This document shows, in pieces, positions 9,166-51,400 of a stretch of DNA of 64,000 nt (its first letter is position 1; each line of letters begins with the position of its first letter). The position numbers and the translations under genes were made by a program. The notes under the pieces were generated by a model that searched no databases, was not told the origin of the DNA, and saw nothing but the letters and a program-made list of their open reading frames with translations. The stretch is from the NCBI RefSeq assembly GCF_019175285.1, contig NC_056525.1, positions 127,134,267 to 127,198,266 on the forward strand, read 5' to 3'. The DNA comes from Sceloporus undulatus. Its lineage: Eukaryota; Chordata; Lepidosauria; Squamata; Phrynosomatidae.

Positions 9166-9960
9166 ATTCTTGTTAATAGGGCATTGTATGTGGTCGTAGA
9201 ACAAGCCAACCTTAAACCAAATAAATGTCCTTGGTCTACTACAGCCCACATGGGCAACTGTGGCAGTTGCATGGAATGAATGTTCACCCCAGTGGTGGAA
9301 CTGCTATGGGACATGGCATACACAAATTGTAACCAGAAATGACATCTAGGGCCACTTCTTGGTATTTGATCTTGGTGGGAGTTTAAAGGCATATCACAGC
9401 TCCTGGAGAACAATGTGAGTTGTGCCCATGATTTATTCAAATGCATTTCTATACAAAAGGTGACTAAGGAAATTATGTGTTACATCTGGTTCAAGCTCTT
9501 TTATAAATAAAGTTGAAAATTTTATTGTAATTTCCATTGGCAACAAGAGAATGAGCAATTGTGTCCCTCCCCCCCAGATTACATTGGATTGCAACTTCCT
9601 TTATCTCTCACAATTGGTTATGCTGGCTTGGTATATTTACAGAGTTAATCATGTTGATCACCCAGCTAAACAAACATCAGCTCTATTCTTGGAAGATCCA
9701 TATGTACACTATCATGTTTCTTCATGTGACTGCAGCTATGCATTCATCCAGTGCTTTTAATGCAAGACGAAATATTTCTTCCCCCCTCAGAGAGGTGGAC
9801 AGGAAGGGGAGACAGTTAACCAAAGGGATTGCATTAGTGGACCAATAATAAATAGGATAAATTCATGTTTCCACCAGTTATAGATGTCCAGTAGATTTTG
9901 TACCATCTTATCTTAGATTCTGATCACAGTGCTGCCCAAAACAAGACTAGATACTTGTAA
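9166..9960. other. DARS2 3' flank / probable 3' UTR
   Basis: Lies downstream of the DARS2 stop on the minus strand. A minus-strand AATAAA (plus-strand TTTATT) occurs near 9518-9523 and could end a roughly 440-base 3' UTR; this is a weak inference. No other gene is visible. Confidence 0.35.
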
Positions 9961-41617
<31,657 letters not shown>

Positions 41618-42469
41618 CTATTGACATTTGGGAAAAGAAAAAAAATTAAATATAGTTATGTATTAATAAATGTTATAGAACAAATACATTTTTATTGCTG
41701 TACAAAGACTGGAAATTTAAATGAAGTGATTTTGCACCATTTCTACTGCATATAGCTTGGGCCATTTCACAGTCCAGGCGGGACCTGCCGCCGTTTTTTG
41801 ACCTTGGGGCCCCACCTGGCCTCTGCATCTGTCCCAGGACAGCTGGACTCCTGGTTCCTGCCTCTCCATCCCAGTCTCCCCTTCCAAAAGCAGCCTCCGT
41901 TTGCATTGGAGAGGCTGCAGCCAGCCAGGCTCCCAGCTCCTCCATCCCCACTGGCCAGGCAGGGAGGAGAGGAGCTTTTCATTCAGCCATGCCAGGACTA
42001 CAGAGAGAGCTGTTAGGAGGCAGGCAGAGAGGCAGTGCCTGGTAGGACTCTCTCTGCAGGGAGAAGGAAGGAAGAGTTTCCCCGGGTTTGGCAAGGTTTC
42101 TTCAGGGAGGGGTTGCCATTGCATCCTCTGAGGTTGAGAGAGAATGACTTCCCCAGGGCTTTGCAAAAGACAGGTCGCCATGTGCCATCCCCTGAGACTG
42201 AGAGAGTGTGATTAGCCCAGTGGTATGTTTATGTCCAGCACAGATGACCCTGGTCCTCTCTACTACTGCCTCCTAATGTCCCTTATCTTATATTATATTA
42301 TATTATTATTATTAATTGAAGAGTCTGCTTTTTCAGATGCATTTAGTCTCAGAGGTGCCAAAACTACATGTCCCTTAATTCATTATTATTACTACTATTA
42401 TTATTATATTATTATATATCTGAAAAGTCTACTTCCTCAGATGCATTAGTCTCAGCTCCCTAAGTGGCT
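41618..42469. other. DARS2 intron 1, SINE remnants and (TTA)n
   Basis: A GC-rich stretch at 41760-42080 has overlapping open frames on both strands but no recognisable protein. Minus-strand SINE pieces with AGAGAATGACTTCCCCAGGG lie near 42090-42215. TTA/TAT microsatellite runs lie at 42290-42320 and 42385-42420. Confidence 0.4.
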
Positions 42470-42785
42470 CCTCATTGAGAATGGTTTTCCATACTTTTCA
42501 CACGTTTTGGTCACCATGCTTTGGACACAATTCCAGCTTCTCAACATCCTTTTGAATAGTGGTGCCAGGAGAGTTCCAACCAAAGCAAAATAAAGTTGAC
42601 TATACTTCCATCAGTCTAGACCAGTGTCTCCAAACTGAACCCTTTAAGATATTTGGACTTCACCTCCCAGAGCCTCAGCCATGTTGGCCAAAAGTCTGGG
42701 ATCTGGGAGCTGAAGTCCAAAAATCCAAAAGAGAACAGTTTGGGGGACCACTGATGTGAGACACTATACTCTATGAGCAGTCTAG
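42470..42785 (-). repeat. CR1 LINE with nested hAT MITE
   Basis: Minus-strand CR1 (GCTTTGGACACAATTCCAGC, CATCAGTCTAGAC...CACTATACTC) is interrupted at 42622-42753 by a foldback. Its ends are CAGTGTCTCCAAACTG and CAGTTTGGGGGACCACTG, a hAT-type MITE also found at 44719-44823. Confidence 0.8.
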
Positions 42786-42894
42786 GATTGTAGTGTCTTT
42801 TAGCTGCCGCATCACACTGTTTAACTCAGGTTCAGTTTGCGTCACTAGGACTCTAGATCCCTTCATAGAATCGAAAGTTGGAAGAGACCACAAG

Positions 42895-44245
42895 GGGTTT
42901 TTTCGAGCTATGTGGCCATATTCTAAGAAGATTTCTCCTTATATTTCGCCAGCATCTGTGGCTGGCATCTCAGAGAAGGCTTGCCTGGAAAAACTAGGGG
43001 TGTTGTGTGTGGTGGTATATATCTATCTATCTATCTATATATATATATACACCACACACACGGTTCCGATACGTGGATGACACTTTCACCATCTGGAGCC
43101 ATGAGGAAAAGACTGGCTGTGTTCCTGAACCTCTGAGCAACTACACCCCAACATCCAATTCACTATGGAAAAAGAAAAGGAAGGAACACTGCCATTTTTG
43201 GATGTCGGTCATCCGTAAACCGAACCAATGTTTGGGTCACACAGTATACAGAAAACCCACACATCGACAGATACCTCACAAACTCCCAACCATCACCACA
43301 ACAAAAGAGACACAATCAAAACACTGATAGACTGAGCAAAACGCATCGGTGAACCACACTTCTTGGAGAATGAACTACACCTGAACCAGGCTTTACAGCT
43401 AATGGTTATTCCAGCTCAGACATCAGAAGGCTGCCAGGCCCAGGAATACCAGAGAAGTGAAGACAAGCAGCCACCCAAAGGGAAGTATTTTTACCATACA
43501 TCAAAGGAGTCACAGACAATAGCAAAGTGGTGAGGAAGCACAACCTTCAAATGGTTTACAAACCGAGCAAGAAAATCCAGCAAATGCTTCACTCAGCCAA
43601 GGACCAGAGAACCCTCTCACAGCCGCAGGAGTTTACTGCATACCATGCGCTGTGGACAGTCTACATAGGGACACCAAACGCAGTGTGCAAAAAATCAAGA
43701 CACGAGAGACACTACAGACTGGGCCATGTAGAAAAGTCAAGCAGTAGCAGAACATGCCACAGACCATCCGTGGCAAAAATACTGTTTGAAAACACTGAAA
43801 TTCTGACCATGCAACCACTAACATGTCAGGATGCACAGGGAAGCACTGAAATCCACAAACATCTGGATAATTTCAACTGGAAAAGAAGAAACCCTAAAAG
43901 CGAACAAATTTGGCTACCAGTCCTGAAGAATAGCAAAATGAGGACTCAGCAAATGCAAATGGGAAACCACTCAGAGTCAGGGGTTTCCCAGCAGATAATG
44001 ATCACCAATTAGCAGACACTAATCCTCTTTTGCATTAGCCTCCCAGCCTGAGGCCTGCCATCAGCAACAAACAATACACATGCAAATCACTCCTCATCCC
44101 AGCTCTCACACAGTATATATATATATAATATACCACACTTTTTCCGGCAAGCATTCTCTGAAGATGCCAGCACAGATGCTGGTGAAAGGTCAGGAAGAAA
44201 CTCATCTAGAACATGGCACTAGCCCAAAAACCACAAAAGCTATCT
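42895..44245 (+). mobile_element. Penelope-like retroelement with GIY-YIG domain
   Basis: Coding pieces include FRYVDDTFTIWSH (RT catalytic motif, near 43066) and VIRKPNQCLGHTVYRKPTHR (near 43206-43267), both typical of Penelope-like elements. Further on come a VYIG motif and RLGHVEKSSSS (near 43661-43755), then IHKHLDNFNWKRR, which mark the GIY-YIG endonuclease. The two ends (42895-43010 and 44130-44245) are inverted relative to each other and share CGCCAGCATCTGTG-type sequence, the known pseudo-LTR arrangement. The N-terminal part is lost and the remainder is broken in several places. (ATCT)n/(AT)n microsatellites lie inside. Confidence 0.85.
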
Positions 44246-44341
44246 TTTCCTGCAGCTTGCATCCACTGTCTGGGTCCTGTTCTCTGGAGCAGCAGAAAAC
44301 AAGCTTGCTGCCTCTTCAATATTACGTTGTCAAGCCCAAGT

Positions 44342-44537
44342 CAGTGATGGCGAACCTATGGCATTGTGCCAAAGGTGGCGCTCAGAGCCCTCTCTGTGGG
44401 CACATGTGCCATCACCCCAGCACAGAGTTTGCCAGAGTTTGTTACTGGAAAGCCAGAGGACACAGCACTTTGCAATAAATAAGTGGATTTGGGTGGCACT
44501 TTGGGCACTCGGCCTCATAAAAGGTTCCACATCACTG
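44342..44537. mobile_element. hAT-type MITE
   Basis: CAGTGATGGCGAACCTATGG at the left and GGTTCCACATCACTG at the right are inverted ends of a familiar hAT family. An exact target duplication could not be matched. Confidence 0.65.
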
Positions 44538-44845
44538 CCCTCATCATTCCTCATAGGGCATGGTTTCCAGACCCTTCCACCATTTTAGTTGCCCTCCTTT
44601 GGACACATTGCTCCAGTTTCTCAATGTCCTTTTTTAATGTGGTGCCAGAAGGACACAATATCCAGGTGGGCCTGACAAAGCAGAATACAGTGGCACTATT
44701 ACTTCCCTTGATCTAGACCCAGTGGTCCCCAAAAGGTGCCTTTAAGAGCTTTTGGACTTCAGCTCCCAGAAGCCTCAGCCATGAAGTCCAAAATCCCTTA
44801 AAGGGGACAGTTTGGGACCACTGGTCTAGACAAATGAGGGGCCAT
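44538..44845 (-). repeat. CR1 LINE with nested hAT MITE (44719-44823)
   Basis: Minus-strand CR1 (GGCATGGTTTCCAGACCCTT, TTTGGACACATTGCTCCAGT, GGCACTATTACTTCCCTTGA). A foldback with ends CAGTGGTCCCC / GGGACCACTG is inserted at an ATCTAGAC / GTCTAGAC target duplication. Confidence 0.82.
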
Positions 44846-45017
44846 CCAGGGCTACCAACCTGGGGCAGCGGCCACGGTGCCAGAGATGGGCCTTCCCCTG
44901 GGACTGGGCGCCCCTCTGGCGAAGAGCAAGGACCAAGGGAGACGCAGCCCCCGCATGGCCCTGGCTGGGGAATGGGAAGAGCAGAAGCGGCCAGAGGAAG
45001 CAACCCTCGGTCTAGTC

Positions 45018-45046
45018 CCCTTCCTTCCTTCCTTCCTTCCTTCCTA
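45018..45046. repeat. (TTCC)n microsatellite
   Basis: Seven TTCC units on the plus strand, about 400 bases upstream of the CENPL ATG. Confidence 0.95.
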
Positions 45047-45084
45047 AGCGCTCTCTTCACAACGGGCTTCGCCTTTGGGTGATT

Positions 45085-45435
45085 CGGAAACAACTAGGAG
45101 TCACGCAGCAGCAGCAACAAGGGGGAAAAAGAACTTCCAGTTTCCATCATTAATGTGGGCAGGAAGCCTTCGCGCCAGCACTAAATATGGCGTCAGAGAG
45201 ACAACCAATCAGCGCCTCTATCTCTTTCCCTCACCTTCCGTACCAAATAGGCCCGGCGTCGGAGAGACAACCAATCACCGCGGACTCGGTTTCGCGCGTG
45301 GCAGAACGCGCCTGTTGGCGAAGTGGCTGCTGGGAAGGCCCATTTTTTGTTTTCAAAAACGCCCGCCTAAATTCGCCAAAGGCGGGAGTCCGGGGGTCGG
45401 GGAGGGTTATTCTCTCTTCTTCGCGGGCCTCAGTG
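45085..45435. promoter_or_regulatory. bidirectional DARS2/CENPL promoter
   Basis: CpG-rich segment between the minus-strand DARS2 5' end and the CENPL start codon at 45436. Two copies of a roughly 25-base module, each GAGAGACAACCAATCA with CGTC just before it, lie at 45191-45215 and 45257-45281. They place CCAAT boxes (NF-Y sites) 66 bases apart. A TTTCGCGC E2F-like element is at 45290-45297 and further GCGCC/GGCGGG boxes run to 45390. NF-Y plus E2F fits the cell-cycle control known for centromere genes. Transcription starts were not located. Confidence 0.75.
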
Positions 45436-45456
45436 ATGGCGCAAGCGGAGCAGCCG
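45436..45456 (+). CDS. CENPL: CENPL coding exon 1
   Basis: ATG in GTGATGG context, MAQAEQP, then donor GTAAGG. Phase 0, so it joins DTSSSDSRRV of the next exon without a split codon. Chosen because it lies at the CpG-rich promoter, has a good donor and is the only in-phase ATG exon seen upstream of 56506. Confidence 0.72.
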
Positions 45457-48400
45457 GTAAGGGCAGCAGCCCTGAGGCCACAGACCTGCTTCTGGTCTCT
45501 GAAGTCCGCACTGCAAAAATAACCCGTTTGGTACCACGCTTAAGTCATTAAGGAATTCTGGGAGTTGGAGTATGTGGCCCCACAAGTACTCCAACGCCCA
45601 GAATTCCATAGTCTTGACGACAAACTTTTAAAGCGGTGTGAAACCGGATATCTCTCCCGTGTGGATGCATCCTTTAACTACATGGCCTCCATGCTATGAG
45701 ATTTTTGGGGACTCGCTGTTGGGGATCCAGGCTCTGCTCTTCTCTTCCTCAGAGTTTTGCTCAGACTACAATTCCCAGAATCCACAGCATTGAGCCATGG
45801 TGCCAAGCTGGGTTATCCTGCACTGGAGGGTATCTCTCCTCTTGCTAGTGATGTCTGTGGTATGGTGAATGGTGCGTCGCCAAGCCCTCCTGCCTCCCTG
45901 GCTGAGCCGGCCCTCTGCATGGGCTTCCTTCCTCTCTTCCTCCTGCCCTCTGCCTTCCCCAGCATGGTGGTCTTTTCCAGGGAGTCCCGCTTTCCAGATG
46001 TGGCCAAAGTAAGACAGCCTAGTTGGGTCATTTTCGCTTCCAGGAAGACTTCGGTCTGATCTGTTCTAGGTAGCGATGTACGATTATTCATTCGTCATGC
46101 TTTGCTAAACATGCGAAGTATGGATTTTCTCAGCCCCTTTAATTTCAATTGGAGAATAAGATTAACCATCCATTAAGAAGCCAAGCCCTCCCCCAGTCCA
46201 TCTGCCTTGGTCCAGGCCTTGGAGGTAGAGAGGAACTGCTGACCTCATCCCCTTCCCACCACCTTTCCCTTCTCCTTTTGTGTCATGTCTTTTAGATTGT
46301 AAGGGCAGGAACCGTTAATTAAAAAGATTATGGTACAGCCTGTGTAAATTTACACGCGCTTTATAAATAAAGGTTAATATATATGTGGGACCCTTACATG
46401 TGAAGCCGAAGCGTTTCATGGCCGACACCATCACTTTTTGTGGTTTTCCCAACGTGTAGGGCCGGTTCTAGAAAGTTTATTCCTGACATTTCGCCAGCAT
46501 CGGTGGAATAAACTCTTCTAGACCCATGGCCACCAGCCTGGAAACCCACAAAAACTTACAATTGTTCCTTTGCAGATGAAGTAAAGGGACAGGAGCCAGT
46601 GCTCCGCAGATATAATTCCAACACAATATTGAGAGCATCCAAGCAATCGTACACCCATCGCAGTACGGATGTGAGATGGATAGAGAAGAAGGCAGATAGG
46701 AAGAAAGTTAATTCATTGGAGATGTGTGCTGGAGAAGAGTGCTAGAACTAGTGTTGTGAAATGACAATAGTTCTTCTTGTGCCTGAAAGGGTGGGGATGA
46801 AGTTACTTTTCTCGTCTCTCACAATAGCCCGCCATCAGCCTTCCAATCAGGGACCAGAATCTCTTTTTGAAGCCATTCTTTACAGCATCATGGCAATAAA
46901 CAGGGGTGCAAAAGGGTGTGGTTTTTCACACAGCAGTGAAGGTAAAGTTATTTTGCCATTGAAGTGTTCAGACTGTGTTGTGTAGTTCTTTTGCAATGAC
47001 TGGATTCAAATTTGCCAGTCTAAAATGGAAACGGTCACTCGAAGGATGGGGAGTAGCTTACTGTAATTTATGGGGAGATAGTGAAGAAGGCAAGCTGGGA
47101 TAGTTTTATTTCAAGTCTCATGCTAGAAGGGGGACTGTGGGGGCTGTGTCCAAATTTTTCTAGCTTTATTTTCCTTCTCGGCCCTGTTCTCCCAGCACAT
47201 ACTAATGCATTGAACTCACATCCGTACTTGGTGATGGGGAGTACGACAGCTTGGATGATTCTCACTTTTGTGTTCAGTGTTATATCTTTATCATTATGTG
47301 AAGCTTGTTTTCTGCTGCACCAGAGACAGGACCCAAAACAATTGATGTAAACTGCAGGAAAAGAGATTCCACCTCAACATTAGGAAGAACTCCTGACAGT
47401 AAGGGCTGTCCGACAGTGGAACACACTCCCTCAGAGTGTAGTGGAGTCCTTCCTTAGAGGTCTTAAACAGAGGCTGATGGCCATCTGTCAGGGATGCTTT
47501 GATTGAGAGTTCCTGCATGGCAGAATGGAGTTGGACTGGATGGTCTTACCAACTCTGTGATTCTATGAAAAAAACCATGCAGTATAGTCAGGTCCTGGAC
47601 CCCCTTAGGGCCACAGATCTCATTAATTCATGCCAACTCCCCCCTCCCCAGTCCTGAAGGAAGGAGACAGCCAGGTCACCACTAAAAGCAATTGCCCTTG
47701 CTAAATATGCTGGGGCTGCATTGTTTTATAGATATATGTGTGTGTGGTGTGTGTGTGTGTGGTGTGGAGAGTGAGAAGTGTTTATTTCCCAGCAGAGAAG
47801 GGGCCGGAGCATCCGTGATGTGGGTTTGCTCCGCCTGCTAAGGCTCCTGGAGGCAGGACGAAAAAATTTTAAAGCAGAGGCCCGGGGCCACGGCCCCGCC
47901 TCCATGGGCGGAGCGACCCCCAGAAACCCCAGTCCTCTTGCCTGCCTAGCTCCTGGTAGGAGCATCTCAGCTTCTCGAGGACACCTACTTGGCTCCCCCA
48001 GACTTGGCCTGGCTTATCCCCTCTTTTCTGCTTTCTTTCTCTCTTGCTCCTAAAAAAAAAAAAAAAAACCTTTTCCCTCTCTTCCTCCCCCTCTCTCTCC
48101 CTTCCCATGGCCAGCGAGGAGAAGACCAGCCAGCGGGCGCGGGCTCCCGCTCACCCGGGCAAGCCCGGCTTTGCCGGAAGCGCGCCCAGAGGCTCTGACC
48201 GCGGATGGAGGAGGTCAAGCGGGAGCCGGGCCGCACCGGGCGGAGGGAGATCCCTCACGGCCCGCTGCAGGGCCCAGGGCACCACAGCCGACCCGGCCAG
48301 TGTTGGAGGCTGGTGAGCCCCTACCACCACCGCAGAGGGCCCAGGGAAGAGGTAAGTCAACCCCCCCTGCCCTGCGCCGCTCCCTGGGACTCTCAGGGAG

Positions 48401-51400
48401 TCGGGGGCCGCAGGCCCTCTGCGCCCCCCCGCAGAGAGAGCGATGGCGGCGCTCCGCGGGGCCAGCCCGGTGCAGCGCAAGCCTGGGGCGCCGGCCCCTT
48501 CGTCCCTCCGCTTTTTTCCCCCCTCCTGGGGTGGCCGGGCCCCTTCCTCCAGGGTCCCTCCGCAGGCACAGGCCCAGCGGCAGAGCCACCGGGCGGCGCA
48601 AACGGCCCCTTCCCTCCCCAATGGGGGTTCCTTGGGCTCCTTTCACCCCACCAGGGGTGGTTTGGGATTGGAGGGCCCAACACCTGGCGCCCGACAAGAC
48701 ACCCGGTCGCGCGTGGACCATCGGGGCTCAGACCACGTGGGCCAAGATGGCGGCCGCCATCTTGGCCACAGCGGACGGAGATGGCGGCCGCATCTTGTTG
48801 ACCCGGAAGTGGGGTCAAGAGGCCATGCGGCCTCCTATGGGGCCCGCCATGTTAGGGGCGACCAAAGAGCGGGGCTGCTAGTTCAGGCGGCGGCTAATGG
48901 CGGCCCCATGCCGGAGACTCGGACCGCGAGTCGGCCGACCTATCCATGACAGGCCTTCCCGGGGCCAGCGGGACAGCCATCCAGCCCGCTCCTCCTCCAA
49001 CCACAATCTCCGCGGATCCCTTAGAGAGTCCAGGTCCCCAGATGACCTTCAGATACTAGGGCCCCTGGACTCCCAGCCAAGCCAGCCGCCAGATCCAGAG
49101 GATCCCAGAGGCGGGACTCCTCAATCGGACTCGGACTCTGATACGTCTCAGGTCTACCGACCCCCCAGCCAAGAGGGGCCCGATATGCAGCCCAACCTGA
49201 ACAAGCGGGCCCGGTCTCCCTCGCCCCATTCCTCTGAGGAGCGAGGGTCCCCCAGCCAGCATAGACTCTGCGGCCTCCGAGTCTGAAAGAAGAAGCTCTC
49301 TCAGGACGAGGAGACGCGACCAGTGACCCCCCATGTCCTCGCGACTTCCTCAAGCCAGAGGACTATCCAACAATAATCAAGAAAACAATCAAAACCCTCG
49401 GCATCACCTTTGCCACCCCCCTTCGCACTCTGCGCTGGACTCAGAGCTCCCCAGGGTGGGGGAAGATCTTTTTCCCGCCCCTGTCAACCACGGTTCAGGA
49501 ACTTCCATGCCCCTCCAACATCATGCAGATCGGTGAGAGACGAATGGAGAACTCCAGCAGCCTCTAGGTCCCAATCACAGCGCAATTTCGGAAGCATTAC
49601 TCCTTCAGCGTGGAGTCATGGATAGTCCAAGGTCCCCCTAGTGGACGCTCTTGTCCGCCCTCGTTTCTTTCGACAGTTTTCACCAGGGATGGCGAGGACA
49701 CACTGCAGAAATCCTGAGGTCCGAAGGGCCGAGGGGGCACTCAAGAAGGCACACGAAGCCTCTTCGATAGCCATAAGGGGCAGCCCACCACTGTCTCGCT
49801 GGGCTATGCGCGCATCGCTGCAATGGGCCAAAGAGTTGCAGGAGCTGCTGCCCCATGCAGAACACCAAGGTCCGACAGACCATCAATAAGATCACCAGTC
49901 GCTGGCTCTCGGGGCAGATGGCAACCCGGGACTGTGTGCAGCAGTGCGCCAGGCCCAGGCGGCGGCACTAGCAGTGCGATGTCAGCATGAGGCTCAAGAA
50001 CTGGCAGGTAGACGCCAGATCCAAACACAAACTGGGCTTTTACCCCCTTTTAGGGACTAATTGTTCGGCGAATCCCTCGAACCGGTGCTGATCGAGGCAG
50101 GACAAAAAGAAAACCTTACCTTCATCAGAAAAGAGGCCGACAAGAGACGTTCAGGAACCGGTCTTCCTTTCGTTCAGCACGATCCTTCTCCCCCTCTCAT
50201 TCTCAGTCCAGAGAGGCAGAGACCCCAAGCCCAGATGGGGCGACAACAAGTTCACAAGCACGAAATCGACCTCCCTTCTCCCCCAAAGAAAGGAGGTGGC
50301 CCCAAATCCAATTCAAAAAATCAACAGTCATGACGGTGCCCCTCCGTAGGAGGCCACTCCAGGGATTCGCAGGGGCTTGGGAGCGATCCACGTCGGACAA
50401 GTGGGTTCCTCGACACCATCCGCAGGGGAAACAAGATAGAACTTTCATCGACCTCCTCCCAACACGTTCATCCCCTCTCCCAAGTCCACACGACTCAAAC
50501 AAACATCGCCTCCTGCTGGAAGCCATCGATCGTCACTCGCCATTCACGCAATCGAACCTGTGCCAGTTGCTCAAAGAGGCCAAGGTGCACTACTCTCCAC
50601 TTTCTTCCTGGTACCGAAGAAAAACGGAACTTGGGAGCCATCCTCAACCTGCGAGCAGTCACAACCGCTTCGTCCGGAAGAAAAAATTCAGGATGAGACC
50701 CTGAAAACCATTCTCAACAGCCTCGCCCCAACGACTTTCCTTTCTCTCGAGACTACAGGATGCCTATCTCACATTTGATTCACCCATCCTCCCGTGTTTC
50801 CTACGCTCAGATATGGCAGGCGCCACTCCAATACAGGGCCCTCCCCTTTGGCTCCTTCGCGCCCAGAATATTCCCGAAAGTCATGGTAGCCCAGTCGCCC
50901 ACTGGAGGACCAACGCCCCATGTGCACCCACCTGGACGACTCAGGATCAGGGCCCCCTCAAGGAACAGCCATCCGGGACACCACCATCATACGCAAATCC
51001 CTGGAAGATCAGGCTTCCTGATCAATCTGGCAAGAGCTCCGTTCACCCCAGTCAGACGATCACTCACCTGGAGCCTGATAGACACAAGGGCGGGGATGGT
51101 CCGCCTCCCACCCGAGCGATCCAGTCCATCCGGAGTCAATGCTTCAGGTCTGCGATCCTCTCGCACCAGTCTCCGGTTGCTCGCTCACCTACAGGGTCTG
51201 ATGATAGCTGCGATCGAGTGCCTACCTTGGGCGAGATCCACGCCAGAACTCCGTCTGCTTCTGCGGCCGCACCAGAAGGCCATTGCGCTGAAGAGCCATG
51301 CCAGATATTAGTGCCCAACAGCGTCGACAGTCCCTCAGTGGTGGATAGCCCCCAGTCCACAAGGATCGACCCATCTGACGCCGAAAAAGTCACAGATACC

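Noticed and set aside
41717-42181. 154-codon minus-strand frame near DARS2 exon 2, considered as DARS2 exon 1
   Set aside because: No resemblance to a synthetase N-terminus, no donor joining exon 2, and overlapping frames on the other strand show composition bias only.
43010-43075. Regular ATCT/AT repeats considered as a structured array
   Set aside because: Ordinary microsatellite within the Penelope-like element; no spacer-repeat pattern such as a CRISPR array.
48171-48949. Long GC-rich overlapping frames (up to 236 codons)
   Set aside because: They lie within the DIRS element, where GC-rich sequence leaves stops rare in all frames; no host protein is recognisable.
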